Numbered from the stretch's first letter, positions 46,101 to 54,857 are shown. The stretch: 64,000 nucleotides of DNA from Pseudomonas wadenswilerensis (GCF_900497695.1 NZ_UIDD01000004.1:186001-250000); one strand, 5' to 3'. The notes: generated from the letters alone by a model not told the origin. Program-made: numbers and translations.

Positions 46101-46223
46101 TTCCATCTGCGGATACTGCCGGATCGGCAACTTGCTCCAGGCCTGAAAACCGAGCAGGACGATCAACAGGCTGACCACAGTGGCCAGTACCGGGCGGCGG
46201 ATGAACGGATCGGTAAAAGCCAT
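43155..46223 (-). CDS. mexW: RND efflux pump inner-membrane transporter, MexW-like
   Basis: 1022 residues of the HAE1/AcrB type: helix 1 PVLATVVSLLIVLLGF, two periplasmic loops, and the proton-relay Asp pair in AIGLVVDDAIVVVENI. The start ATG 46223 is 13 bases after the mexV stop. MexW is called from its pairing with a MexV-like adaptor and its neighbours (imelysins, sodB), which match the P. aeruginosa MexVW locus as I recall it. No outer-membrane channel gene is linked; OprM-type channels are used in trans. The last residues ([12 protein letters not shown]) are coded by a REP-like sequence. Confidence 0.88.
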   Translation of the reverse strand: MAFTDPFIRRPVLATVVSLLIVLLGFQAWSKLPIRQYPQMENALITVTTAYPGANAETIQGYITQPLQQSLASAEGIDYMTSVSRQNFSVISIYARIGSDSDRLFTELLAKGNEVKNKLPQDAEDPVLSKEAADASALMYISFYSSELSNPQITDYLSRVIQPKLATLPGMAEAQILGNQLFAMRLWIDPVKLAGYGLSANDVTQAVRGYNFLSAAGELKGEYIVTSINATTELKTAEAFANIPLKTSGDSRVLLGDVARVEMGAENYDTVSSFDGTPSVYIGIKATPAANPLEVIKEVRKLMPELESQLPPNLKSSIAYDATLFIQASIDEVVKTLVEAVLIVIVVVFLFLGALRSVLIPVITIPLSMIGVLFFMQLMGYSLNLLTLLAMVLAIGLVVDDAIVVVENIHRHIEEGKSPYDAALEGAREIAMPVVSMTITLAAVYAPIGFLEGLTGALFKEFALTLAGAVVISGIVALTLSPMMCALLLRHEQNPTGLAHRLDVLFERLKQRYQTILHGTLNTRPVVLVFALIMLCLIPVFLMFTKNELAPDEDQGIIFMMATAPQPTNLDYLNSYTEEFLKIFKAFPEYYSSFQINGFNGVQSGIGGFLLKPWNERERTQMELLPLVQAKLEGISGLQIFGFNLPSLPGTGEGLPFAFVINTANDYASLLEVAERVKTRAQASGKFAFLDIDLAFDKPEVVVDIDRAKAAQMGVSMDALGGTLATLLGEAEINRFTIDGRSYKVIAQVERPYRDNPDWLNNYYVKNQQGQMLPLSTLISISDRARPRQLNQFQQLNSAIIQGFPMVSMGEALETVRSIAREEAPEGYGFDYGGAARQFVQEGSALWVTFGLALAIIFLVLAAQFESFRDPLVILVTVPLSICGALIPLFLGISSMNIYTQVGLVTLIGLISKHGILIVEFANQLRQQRGLSAREAVEEAAAIRLRPVLMTTAAMVFGMVPLILATGAGAVSRFDIGTVIATGMSVGTLFTLFVLPCIYTLLAKADAPQVNAGLTRDEVLPE
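43169..43190. repeat. REP arm embedded in the mexW 3' end
   Basis: The sequence CTCATCGCGGGTCAAGCCCG is identical to the left arm of the REP at 23227 and its flank. Here it lies inside coding sequence about 15-36 bases before the mexW stop; the opposite arm is missing. Confidence 0.7.
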
Positions 46224-46236
46224 GACGGTTCCTCGC

Positions 46237-47388
46237 TCAGTTGACGCGCGACTGGCTGTTCGGTGCTGCCTGGGTCTTGTCCGGACTGATGCTGATCGCC
46301 GCGCCCTGGGTGAGTTTCAACTGGCCGGCGGTCACAACGGTTTCACCGGGTTTCAAGCCTTTGCTGATCACCACCAGGCCGTCACGCCGTTCGCCGGTCT
46401 CGACGAAGCGCCGCTCGGCGATCAGCGCCGGCGGCTGGTCATCGGCGTTGTGCGGCGGCTGAGCGTCGTCGGTTTTTTGCGGTACGGCGACATACACCGA
46501 GTTGCCATACAGGGTGTAGGTCACCGCGCTTTCCGGGACCACCACCTGTGGCTGCGGGTCGGGCAGCAGCACCTGCAGGCTGGTGAACATGCCGGGTAGC
46601 AGCTTGCCCTCGGGATTGGCCAGGGTGGCGCGAACCTGCACGTTGCGCGTGCTGTCCTCGACCTTGGGATTGATTGCGCTGATGCTGCCGGGGAAGTTTT
46701 CTTGCGGGTAAGCGGCGACGTTGACCAGCACCTGCTGGCCGATGCTCAACTTGGGAATCGACTGTTCCGGGACGAAGAAATCGACGTAAAGGCTGCTAAG
46801 GTCTTGCAGGGTGGCGATTACCGTACCGCTGGCCAGGTAGTCGCCGACGTCGACCTGGCGGATGCCGATGGTACCGCTGAAGGGCGCATTGATGCTCTTT
46901 TTCGCCAGTGAGGCCTTGAGCTGGTCGACCACCGCCTTGTTGCGCTTGAACTGGGCGCTGAGCCGATCGAACTCGCCCTTGGAAATGGCCTGGCTGCCGA
47001 CCAGCTGGCTGCCGCGGTTGTAATCGACCTGGGCCAGGCCCAGATCGGCCAAGGCGGTACCGAGCAGGGCGGTTTCGACATCGCTGTCCAGTTGCAGCAG
47101 CGGTTGGCCCTTGCTGACCTGCTGCCCGGACTCGAACAGCAGCGTCTTGACCGTACCGGCGATCTCCAGGCTCAGGTCGACCCCTTGCAGGGCCTTGAGG
47201 CTACCGACGGCGGGCAGGCGGTTCTGCCAGGCGCGCTCGCGGGCCTCGGTCGCCGCCACGCTGATCGGCGGCTTGGGGACCGAGAACATCTGCACCTGCT
47301 GGTAAATCGTGAAGGCTTTATAGCCCCCCAGGATCAGTACGAGCAGCAGGACAACACCTAACATGATCAGCATGCGGCGGCGCAGCAT
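46237..47388 (-). CDS. mexV: RND efflux periplasmic adaptor, MexV-like
   Basis: 383 residues from ATG 47388 (AAGGAA ribosome site). N-terminal anchor helix at about 6-23 without a lipobox, then the lipoyl half-motifs (ALQGVDLSLEIAGTV, and INAPFSGTIGIRQV with VDVGDYLASGT), a helical hairpin between them and a beta-barrel domain. The longer frame upstream runs through the DUF1513 gene and is not used. Forms the pump with MexW. Confidence 0.88.
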   Translation of the reverse strand: MLRRRMLIMLGVVLLLVLILGGYKAFTIYQQVQMFSVPKPPISVAATEARERAWQNRLPAVGSLKALQGVDLSLEIAGTVKTLLFESGQQVSKGQPLLQLDSDVETALLGTALADLGLAQVDYNRGSQLVGSQAISKGEFDRLSAQFKRNKAVVDQLKASLAKKSINAPFSGTIGIRQVDVGDYLASGTVIATLQDLSSLYVDFFVPEQSIPKLSIGQQVLVNVAAYPQENFPGSISAINPKVEDSTRNVQVRATLANPEGKLLPGMFTSLQVLLPDPQPQVVVPESAVTYTLYGNSVYVAVPQKTDDAQPPHNADDQPPALIAERRFVETGERRDGLVVISKGLKPGETVVTAGQLKLTQGAAISISPDKTQAAPNSQSRVN

Positions 47389-47513
47389 AGTCCAGTTCCT
47401 TGGATACGATTTTTTGTTCGATTGGCACGACTGCGGGCGCTCCTGCCCACGTGCGATGTAGCCGAATATTACTCTGTTGACCGGGCCTGGGAAGCCTGTG
47501 TTCCAGGCTAATT

Positions 47514-48611
47514 TCAGGCCAGGTGCAGGTGGTTGTCCCAGAGCCCTGAAGGCAGTTGCAGCGGCTGGCCGATCAGCTCGCTTTTGCGGCAATCGTACAG
47601 GCGGCAGCGGCCCTGGCCGGAGGTCACGACAAAGCCGTCTGCCACGGCGCCGACGCCGGCGCAATCGGGCATCGGTGCATCCAGGCGCACCTGGGCAGTG
47701 TCCAGGTCCCAGATGAACAGGCGGTTGGCCCGTGGCGCGGTCAGGGCGACCAGGCGCAGCTCGTTGTGAATGGCGACGCTGGCGGTGTAGTGGGCCATGG
47801 ACTGCAACTGCTGCTCGGACACCGGAAAGGCTTCGAAAGCCTGGCCCGGGCGCTTGATCGCCAGCAGCTCGGCGGTTTCGTGGCTGGCCCCCATGAACTG
47901 CTGGCCGGCAACGATGGTGCCATCGGCGGCAATCGCCAGGTGGCGCACGCTGTTCATCTGCTGGCTCAGCACCTCTTTGCTCAGCAGGGTGCCGTCGCGC
48001 TGCATCAGCACCAGGCTTGGCTGCATGGCGTCGAGGTTCATCTCTACCCGGCTTTCGGCTTCGGTGCGGATGCCGCCGTTGGCCACCACCAGGGTTTCGC
48101 CGTCGGGCATCCACGACACCTGATGCGGGCCGATACCGTGGGTGGAGATTTCACCGCTGTGCTGCAGGCGTTCGCCGTCGAACCGATACACACCCAGCAC
48201 GCCACGACCGGGCTCGGTGGTGTCGTTCTCGGTGGCGTACAGCCATTCACCGCTCTTGTGAATCACCGCGTGGCCGTAGAAATGCCGGTTCGGCTGCGAA
48301 GTGATGGTCTGCAGCAAGCGACCATCACGCAGGTCGATCAGGTAGCTCTCGGTGCCGGGGCGGCGGGCGACGAACAGGGCAATCGGCTGCTCGGGATGGT
48401 TGATGATGTCGTGGCAACGCAGGCCCACCTGGGTGGCGAACACCTGGGTACCGTCCAGGCGGTAGCCGACGGCGTAGTGCTTGCCATCGCCATCGTCCCG
48501 CGCCGAGAGCAGCAGCGGGGTGCTGCCCTTGTTGCGAAACAGGGCCCAGCCGCCGAGGGTGAGGGCACTGAGCACAACGCTACCGAGTTTGAGAGCCTGG
48601 CGTCGCAACAT
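47514..48611 (-). CDS. DUF1513 protein, periplasmic beta-propeller
   Basis: 365 residues. Starts MLRRQALKLGSVVLSALTLGG, a membrane-targeting segment with an RR pair that resembles but does not match the Tat motif. The rest has WD/YVTN-like blades (HAVIHKSGEWLYATEND, GPHQVSWMPDGETLVVANGG, VRHLAIAADGTIVAGQQ). DUF1513 proteins occur with imelysins in iron-linked operons; the molecular role is unknown. Starts two bases after the upstream imelysin gene. Confidence 0.85.
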   Translation of the reverse strand: MLRRQALKLGSVVLSALTLGGWALFRNKGSTPLLLSARDDGDGKHYAVGYRLDGTQVFATQVGLRCHDIINHPEQPIALFVARRPGTESYLIDLRDGRLLQTITSQPNRHFYGHAVIHKSGEWLYATENDTTEPGRGVLGVYRFDGERLQHSGEISTHGIGPHQVSWMPDGETLVVANGGIRTEAESRVEMNLDAMQPSLVLMQRDGTLLSKEVLSQQMNSVRHLAIAADGTIVAGQQFMGASHETAELLAIKRPGQAFEAFPVSEQQLQSMAHYTASVAIHNELRLVALTAPRANRLFIWDLDTAQVRLDAPMPDCAGVGAVADGFVVTSGQGRCRLYDCRKSELIGQPLQLPSGLWDNHLHLA

Positions 48612-48613
48612 GA

Positions 48614-49678
48614 TCAGTCACCGTCGTTGGCGTTGAAGCCGAGCTGGATGCCCAGCGCCTTGGCCAGCTCGCCTTCGTGCAGGCGGTGGACGACGTTGAG
48701 GCTGTCGTAAAGGGTGTTCAACTGCTGGCGACCGGCTTCGTCGTCGAGCAACTCGCCCAGGGTTTTCTGGTTGCTGGTCAGCAGCTTGATCGCGTTGGCG
48801 TAGGCGGCGTCGATCTTGTCGGCCAGGGCTTGCTGGTCTTTGCCCAGCAGGCCGCGCAGGCCCTTGTTGTCGACCCCGACCCAGACGGTCTGGGCAGCGT
48901 TCAGGCTGGCTTCCAGGCTTTTCAGCGAAGAGTGGCTGCGCCAGGCTTCGGCCTGCAGTGGCTGCGGGATGCCCTTGCTCAGGCGGCCCATGGGTGCGCC
49001 GAGCTTCTTCTTCAGGGTGTCCAGGGCGGTGACCTGGGCACGCAGCAGGTCGGCAATGGCCTCGTGGGAATCGGCATAACGCTGGTTGGGGAACTTGGTC
49101 ATCTGCGCCAGCATGCCGTCGGTGGTGTTCCAGCCTTTGAGGATTTCTTCGGCCAGGGCCTTCTGGTGCTCGCCGATGGCCACCAGCAGCGGGCAGTAGC
49201 GGGCTTTCTGTTCGGCGTTGGCGGTATCCGGCTTGCTGTCGAAGAGGATGTATTCGTAAGCCGACAGGCCGCGCACGACGACACTGGATTTGCCCAGGGT
49301 TTCGGCGTCGACCGGCTTGTCACCGTTGACCAGTTGCTCGACCTGACGGCCGACCAGGTTTTTCTTGTCGGGCCAGAACTGCACCTGCCAGGCGCGGTTG
49401 CCTTCAGCCAGCGGGCCGATCAGCAGCGGCTGCAGCTCTGCCCAGGCTTTTTGCGCGTGGAGGAAGTCGGCGCGGGCAGTGGCAAGGTCCGCCTTGCCTT
49501 CGCAGAAGGCCAGGGCACTGACGGCCAGTTGGCGGTCGGCTTCGACCCAGCGGCTGTAGGTCGGCAGGATCACTTGTTTGGCGATCGCTGCCGAAGTCAC
49601 CGCTTGCGGGTCTTGCGGCGAGCAGGCGCCGAGGGCGAGGGCGGCAAGGCTGGTGAACAACAGTTTGGGACGGAACAT
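48614..49678 (-). CDS. Imelysin-family lipoprotein
   Basis: 354 residues with a lipoprotein signal (LAALALGAC, Cys at about 19). Helical imelysin fold; the family GxHxxE motif is degenerate here (GLSAYEYILF), with Ser in place of His. Imelysins are periplasmic, once called insulin-cleaving peptidases (M75), and now are mainly viewed as iron-regulated metal or haem binders. Second gene of the three-gene run DUF1111-imelysin-DUF1513. Confidence 0.85.
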   Translation of the reverse strand: MFRPKLLFTSLAALALGACSPQDPQAVTSAAIAKQVILPTYSRWVEADRQLAVSALAFCEGKADLATARADFLHAQKAWAELQPLLIGPLAEGNRAWQVQFWPDKKNLVGRQVEQLVNGDKPVDAETLGKSSVVVRGLSAYEYILFDSKPDTANAEQKARYCPLLVAIGEHQKALAEEILKGWNTTDGMLAQMTKFPNQRYADSHEAIADLLRAQVTALDTLKKKLGAPMGRLSKGIPQPLQAEAWRSHSSLKSLEASLNAAQTVWVGVDNKGLRGLLGKDQQALADKIDAAYANAIKLLTSNQKTLGELLDDEAGRQQLNTLYDSLNVVHRLHEGELAKALGIQLGFNANDGD

Positions 49679-49693
49679 GCCCGGCTCCTTTGC

Positions 49694-51121
49694 TTAAAGT
49701 GAATTCAGGAAGGCCAGCAACGCGGCGCGCTGCTCGGCATTGAAGGTCAGTACGTACTGCTTGGCCGCTTCGGCCTCGCCGCCATGCCAGAGCACGGCTT
49801 CGAGCAGGCTGCGGGCGCGGCCATCGTGGAGAAACTGGGTGTGACCGCTGACGGTCTCGTTCAAGCCGATGCCCCACAGCGGCGGGGTGCGCCAGTCCTG
49901 GCCGCTGGCGGCGAACTCGCTGCGGTTGTCGGCTAGGCCCGGGCCCATGTCATGCAGCAGCAGGTCGCTGTAGGGGCGGATCAGCTGGTTGGCCAGCTCC
50001 GGCTCGGCGGCGTCGCTGGCGGTGGTGAATTGCGGCGTGTGGCAGCTCTGGCAGCCGGCCTGGTGGAACAAGTTCTTGCCGGCCAGCACCTGGGGCGAGT
50101 CGACGTCCTTGCGCACCGGCACCGCCAGGTTGCGGGTGTAGAACAGCACCAGGCGCAGGATGTTGTCGCTGACCTCCTGCTCGCCATTGGCGCCGTTGCC
50201 GTTGGGGGCGTTGAGGCAGTCGGTCTGCGCCGGGGTGCAATCGTCCATCGGCCGCAGGCTGGTGGTCAGGCCCATGTCGCCGGAAAACGCGTGGACATTC
50301 TGTTGGTTGAGGTTCGGTTGCCCGGCCTTCCAGCCGAAGCGGCCGACCACGGTCTTGCCCAGGGCATCGTCCCAGACCCGGTTGGCGCGACCACGGATAC
50401 CGTCGCCGTTGCGGTCATCGGGGTCGGCATTGGCCAGGATCGCCGCCTCGGGGATGGCCTCGAGCAGGCCCAGGCCGATCATCGGCGGGGCGACGCGGGC
50501 GGAAAAGCGCGTGTCCGGATGCATCGGGCCGTAGCCCAGTTGACTGATTTGCAACCTGGGCTGGCGCAGCTCGACCTGAGTGCCGTCCTTGAAGGCCACG
50601 GCTACCGGGTCGTATTCGACCCTGACCTTGCCCTCGGGGGCGACACCGGGCACTGCCATGTCCTGAAACTGACCGCCATACACCGGCTCCGGAACGATGC
50701 CCAGTTGCTCGATGACCTTGGCGTACTGCGGCTGATCCGGGATCGACAGGCGCACCAGCATCGACACCGAGTTGGCGGCGGTGGGCCCGGGCGGGTGGCC
50801 GCGGCCGTCCTTGATGTGGCAGTTCTGGCAGGCATTGGTATTGAACAGCGGGCCCAGGCCGTCACGGGCGGTGGTGGTCGACGGCGCGATCACCCAGGGG
50901 CTGCGGAAGAAGCTGTTGCCGACACTGAAGTCCAGGCGCCGGCTCGGCGGCAGGTTCGCCGAAGGCATGGAATAGGCGTTCTGGTCGCGCTTGTTCACCG
51001 TCGCCTTGCCACCGGCCAGCGCTTCACCGGGCTCGGCCTGGGTGAAACGCGGTGCGTCGTCGCAACCGGCCAGAAGGACGGCCAGAAGCAGGGGACTGAG
51101 GCGGGGAAGCAACGAGGACAT
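49694..51121 (-). CDS. Di-haem c-type cytochrome lipoprotein (DUF1111, di-haem oxidoreductase)
   Basis: 475 residues from ATG 51121. Lipobox LLAGC near residue 20. Two CXXCH haem sites: CQNCH in the first half and CQSCH in the last third (NLFHQAGCQSCHTPQF). The DUF1111 family is called di-haem or thiol oxidoreductase; it may oxidise a partner in the periplasm, perhaps iron for the imelysins. This is inference from operon context. 15 bases before the imelysin gene. Confidence 0.87.
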   Translation of the reverse strand: MSSLLPRLSPLLLAVLLAGCDDAPRFTQAEPGEALAGGKATVNKRDQNAYSMPSANLPPSRRLDFSVGNSFFRSPWVIAPSTTTARDGLGPLFNTNACQNCHIKDGRGHPPGPTAANSVSMLVRLSIPDQPQYAKVIEQLGIVPEPVYGGQFQDMAVPGVAPEGKVRVEYDPVAVAFKDGTQVELRQPRLQISQLGYGPMHPDTRFSARVAPPMIGLGLLEAIPEAAILANADPDDRNGDGIRGRANRVWDDALGKTVVGRFGWKAGQPNLNQQNVHAFSGDMGLTTSLRPMDDCTPAQTDCLNAPNGNGANGEQEVSDNILRLVLFYTRNLAVPVRKDVDSPQVLAGKNLFHQAGCQSCHTPQFTTASDAAEPELANQLIRPYSDLLLHDMGPGLADNRSEFAASGQDWRTPPLWGIGLNETVSGHTQFLHDGRARSLLEAVLWHGGEAEAAKQYVLTFNAEQRAALLAFLNSL

Positions 51122-51216
51122 CAATAATCCTGGGGCTTGGGCAAAAAACCGGCGTGCAAGCTTAGCAGGCTCAGGGTAATTGAATAAGAGGGATTTGCGT
51201 TTGCTGGATGAAATCT

Positions 51217-51265
51217 ATCGCGGGGCAAGCCCGCTCCTACAGGTGGCAGCGGGCTAGCCCGCGAT
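51217..51265. repeat. degenerate REP palindrome
   Basis: Left arm ATCGCGGGGCAAGCCCGCTCC... as at 30087; the right arm AGCGGGCTAGCCCGCGAT is shortened and altered. Located between the icmP terminator and the DUF1111 gene. Confidence 0.75.
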
Positions 51266-51274
51266 GATGCGCAT

Positions 51275-51304
51275 AAAAAAGGCGACCCGAAGGTCGCCTT
51301 TTTT
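51275..51304 (-). terminator. Rho-independent terminator after icmP
   Basis: GGCGACC and GGTCGCC (51281-51298) with a four-base loop, flanked by A6 and T6. It works in both directions by design, and would separate icmP from the three genes downstream of it. Confidence 0.88.
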
Positions 51305-51316
51305 ACCGCCGCTGAA

Positions 51317-52657
51317 TCAGAACTCGTGATCGGCGGTGTCTGGCGCCAGGTTGGCGATGCCCAGTTTGCTCGACGCCTGTTCGATTGCACCGGTCTGTTT
51401 GACCAGGGCGGCGATGGCGTCACGCACGATCTGGTTGCCGGCAGCATTATCGGCTGCGATCAGCTGGTCGTAGTGCTCGCCTTTGGCCGCGTGGTCGACC
51501 ATGACCTGGATCTTGGCTTCGGTCGCTTCCAGGTCGGCCTTGAGGGTGGTGTCGGTGGCCGCGTCGACCTTGGCCACCAGCGACGACAGGCTCGGGCCGG
51601 TCAGCTTGGTGCCGTCGGTGCGGGTGTACTCGCCCAGGTAGACGTTGCGGATGCCCTTGGCGTCGTAGAAGTGCGAGTTGTGGGTGTTGTCGCTGAAGCA
51701 GTCCTGCTCGTCTTCAGGCGAGTTGGCCTCCAGGGAAACCTTCATGCGCTCGCCAGCCAGTTCGCCCAGCGACAGGCTGCCCATGCCGAACAGCATTTTG
51801 CGCAGGCCGTCGGCAACCGGCTCGGCTTCGAGGGTGGCGCGGTAGTTGGTGGCGACGTTCGGCGCCCAGTTGCCGACCATTTCTTCGAGGTCGTTGACCA
51901 GCAGTTGGGTCACGGCTTTCAGGTAAGCGCGACGGCGTTCATTGTGGCCACCGGTAGCGCCCTTGCCTTCGAGGTAGTCGGAAGCAGGACGAGCGCCAGC
52001 GCCTGGGCCGGTGCCGTTGAGGTCCTGGCCCCAGAGCAGGAATTCGATGGCATGGTAACCGGTGGCAACGTTGGCTTCGGAGCCGCCCAGCTCGTTCAGG
52101 CTGGCCAGTTTCTCCGGGGTGATGTCCTTGACGTCAACCTTGTCTTCGCCGACCTGCACTTGCGTGTTGGCGATGATGTTGGCGGTGGCGCCAGGGTTGC
52201 CCAGGGCATGCTCGTAGCTCTTGTCGACGTAGTCGATCAGGCCTTCGTCCAGCGGCCAGGCGTTCACCTGACCTTCCCAGTCGTCGATGATGGTGTTGCC
52301 GAAGCGGAACACTTCGCTCTGCAGGTACGGCACACGGGCAGCGACCCAGGCGGCCTTGGCGGCGTTCAGGGTTTCATCGTTGGGCTTGGCGAGGAAGGCA
52401 TCGATGGCGGTTTGCAGGGTCTTGGCGGTGCTCAGCGAGTCGCTGTAGACGGCATGGACCATGTCGGCGTAATGCTTGACCACGGCTTTTGCCGCTGCCT
52501 CGTCGACGGCGCCAGCGGCGGCCGGTGCGGCAGCCGAGGAGGTGGCAGCCGGGGCTTGCGGTGCGGCGGCCTTGTCCTTGTCCTTGCTGTCGCCGCAACC
52601 GGCGAGAGAGATGGCAATGGCCAACAGACTGGCGGTGGCCAGAGGCATACGAATCAT
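51317..52657 (-). CDS. icmP: Imelysin peptidase-family lipoprotein IcmP
   Basis: 446 residues from ATG 52657, the same length as I recall for P. aeruginosa IcmP. Lipobox ISLAGC near residue 20, then an Ala/Lys-rich linker. The imelysin motif GxHxxE is intact (GYHAIEFLLWGQD), along with DDWEGQVNAWPLDE. Likely a periplasmic iron or haem binding protein; peptidase activity is disputed. AGGAA ribosome site on the minus strand. A Fur-like palindrome (52717-52735) stands upstream. Confidence 0.9.
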   Translation of the reverse strand: MIRMPLATASLLAIAISLAGCGDSKDKDKAAAPQAPAATSSAAAPAAAGAVDEAAAKAVVKHYADMVHAVYSDSLSTAKTLQTAIDAFLAKPNDETLNAAKAAWVAARVPYLQSEVFRFGNTIIDDWEGQVNAWPLDEGLIDYVDKSYEHALGNPGATANIIANTQVQVGEDKVDVKDITPEKLASLNELGGSEANVATGYHAIEFLLWGQDLNGTGPGAGARPASDYLEGKGATGGHNERRRAYLKAVTQLLVNDLEEMVGNWAPNVATNYRATLEAEPVADGLRKMLFGMGSLSLGELAGERMKVSLEANSPEDEQDCFSDNTHNSHFYDAKGIRNVYLGEYTRTDGTKLTGPSLSSLVAKVDAATDTTLKADLEATEAKIQVMVDHAAKGEHYDQLIAADNAAGNQIVRDAIAALVKQTGAIEQASSKLGIANLAPDTADHEF

Positions 52658-52716
52658 GGCGAATTCCTGCGTCGAGAGGTTGGACAGGCGTACCGGGGCA
52701 CGCAAAACTGCAACAT

Positions 52717-52735
52717 AATGCGAAAGATTTGCATT
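52717..52735. promoter_or_regulatory. Fur-box-like 19-bp palindrome upstream of icmP
   Basis: AATGCGAAAGATTTGCATT is a near-perfect inverted repeat (AATGC ... GCATT) of the size and composition of Pseudomonas Fur boxes. It lies 60 bases before the icmP start, in the promoter region shared with nothing else (bifA ends at 52806). Confidence 0.6.
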
Positions 52736-52805
52736 TTGTGTAAAGGGGCAGTCACGTAAATATTCAAATGCGTGTTTCCACCCCTTCGGGCAATGCGAAC
52801 AGGGG

Positions 52806-54857
52806 TTACAGAATCGAAACCTGGTTGCGCTGCGCCTGCTTGAGGAACGCGGTCAACTCCCGGGCAGGCAGCGGTTTGCTGTAGTGATAGCCCTGACCTT
52901 CGTGGCAACCCTGGGCGATGATGTAGGCCTCTTGTTCAGCTGTCTCGACACCCTCGGCAATGACCTGCATGCCCAGGCTCTTGCCCAGCTGGATGATGGC
53001 GCGAACGATGGTGGCATCGTCGTCGTCATCGAGCAGGTCCTGGACGAAACTCTTGTCGATCTTGATCTTGTCCAGCGGCAGCGACTTCAGGTAGCTGAGC
53101 GATGAGTAGCCGGTACCGAAGTCGTCAATGGCGATCAGCGCCCCGGAGCGGCGCAGGCTCAGCAGGTGCTGGGCGGCGGTGCTGATGTCTTCCATCAGGC
53201 CGGTTTCGGTGACTTCCAGCTCCAGGCTGCGCGGTGGCAGGCGGTAGATCTGCAGCAGGTTGTTGACCACCCGCGGCAGCTCGTTGTGGTGCAGTTGCAC
53301 GGTCGACAGGTTGACCGCCATGCGCAGTTCGCTGAAGCCCTGGTCGTGCCAGTCGCGCAGTTGCCGGCAGGCCTGGTCGAGCACCCACTCACCGATGGTG
53401 ATGATGTTGCCGTTCTGCTCGGCCAGGGGGATGAACTGGTCCGGCGGAACCATGCCCAGTTCCGGATGCTGCCAGCGCAGCAGCGCTTCCACACCGACCA
53501 CGCGATGGTCGCGGTAGCTGATCTGTGGCTGATAGACCAGAAACAGCTGGTTGCGCGGCAGGGCTTCGCGCAAGTCTTTTTCCAGTTCGCGACGGCGGCG
53601 CATCTCGCTGTCGACGCTGGCAATGTAGAACTGATAACGGTTGCGCGAGCGGGCCTTGGCCAGCGTCATGGTCTGTTCGGCCTTTTGCAGCAGCTTCTCG
53701 GTGCTGTCGCCGTCCTCGGGGAACAGGGTGATGCCGATGGTGGCACGCAGGCGGATTTCCTGATGGTCGAGGGCGAACGGCGCCTCGAGATCATCAAGAA
53801 TGCTCTGGGCCAGCTCGGCAGCTTCGTAGGGCTGCTCGATATCGGCCTGGACCAGGGCGAACTGGTCGCCGCCCAGGCGCGCCAGGGCGCCAAGCCGGCC
53901 ACTGTGGGCACGCAGGCGATCGGCCAGGGCCAGCAGCAACTGGTCGCCGGCCTGGTAGCTGAACTGCTCGTTGATGCCCTTGAAGTCGTCCAGGCCGACG
54001 CACAGCACCGCTACCCGGCGTTGCAGGCGGCCGGCGTCGACGAGGATCTTGTCCAGTTGCTGCTGCAGTTGCTGGCGGTTGGGCAGGCCGGTGAGGAAGT
54101 CGTACTGGGCCATGCGCAACAGGCTGTTCTCGGCTTCGTGGCGCAGGTGGGTGTTGCGCTCGATCGACGCCAGCAGCTGGTTGGCGGTATTGACCCACAG
54201 GCCCAGCTCGTTCTTTTCGTGGCCCTTGATCAGCGGCAGTTGATGCTGGCTGGGACGGTCGGGGTTGATCTGGGTGAGGTGCTCGATGATCTTCGACAGC
54301 GGCTTGGTCAGCATCCAGTGATAGACCAGGTACAGCACCAGGCCCATGGCCAGGGCGCGCAGCACGCCGGAAATGAAGATGATCACCGAACTGACCAGGA
54401 AGCCCTCGCCATATGCGGCGGTGTCGAGGGTAATGCTCAGGTCGCCGTAATATTCGCTATAGGGGCCACGGCCGACCAGTTGGGTGGTGAAGCTACGTTC
54501 CTGGCCGAGAATCAGGTCGGTTAACCAGCGGCTGGAAACTTCCTGCAGCGGGCGGGATTTTTCCGCCAGCATGGTTTCGTTGGGATGGCCGATGGCGGCC
54601 ATGCGCACGGATTCGTCCTGGAACAAGCCCTCCATGACCTGCATGCCCATTTCCTTGTCGAGGCTGTACACCGCCTGGGTCGAAGGGTCACGGAACATGT
54701 CGAGGATCCGTTGAGCGTCATTGGCGACGGCCTGGCGGGTCTTGTAGACATCGAAGACGATCTGCGCACAACTGAGAACTACACCGACGACCAACGCCGA
54801 GAGCAGTACTACCCTGAGCAACTTGACCGATAAGCTGTTCTTGAGTTCCAGCTTCAA
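52806..54857 (-). CDS. bifA: Cyclic-di-GMP phosphodiesterase BifA
   Basis: 683 residues from TTG 54857 (AAGGAAACCCCA before it); an in-frame ATG at 54887 is an alternative. Two membrane helices (about 12-34 and 150-175) enclose a periplasmic sensor. A GGDEF domain follows with the degenerate signature LGGDQF, so cyclase activity is not expected. The EAL domain is intact: VEALLRWQ, the ETGLMED metal Glu, and DDFGTGYSS. BifA lowers c-di-GMP, favouring motility and biofilm dispersal. Confidence 0.93.
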   Translation of the reverse strand: MKLELKNSLSVKLLRVVLLSALVVGVVLSCAQIVFDVYKTRQAVANDAQRILDMFRDPSTQAVYSLDKEMGMQVMEGLFQDESVRMAAIGHPNETMLAEKSRPLQEVSSRWLTDLILGQERSFTTQLVGRGPYSEYYGDLSITLDTAAYGEGFLVSSVIIFISGVLRALAMGLVLYLVYHWMLTKPLSKIIEHLTQINPDRPSQHQLPLIKGHEKNELGLWVNTANQLLASIERNTHLRHEAENSLLRMAQYDFLTGLPNRQQLQQQLDKILVDAGRLQRRVAVLCVGLDDFKGINEQFSYQAGDQLLLALADRLRAHSGRLGALARLGGDQFALVQADIEQPYEAAELAQSILDDLEAPFALDHQEIRLRATIGITLFPEDGDSTEKLLQKAEQTMTLAKARSRNRYQFYIASVDSEMRRRRELEKDLREALPRNQLFLVYQPQISYRDHRVVGVEALLRWQHPELGMVPPDQFIPLAEQNGNIITIGEWVLDQACRQLRDWHDQGFSELRMAVNLSTVQLHHNELPRVVNNLLQIYRLPPRSLELEVTETGLMEDISTAAQHLLSLRRSGALIAIDDFGTGYSSLSYLKSLPLDKIKIDKSFVQDLLDDDDDATIVRAIIQLGKSLGMQVIAEGVETAEQEAYIIAQGCHEGQGYHYSKPLPARELTAFLKQAQRNQVSIL

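Noticed and set aside
47485..47508. Terminator between DUF1513 and mexV
   Set aside because: GCCTGG/CCAGGC can pair but the loop is long and no T-run follows on the minus strand.
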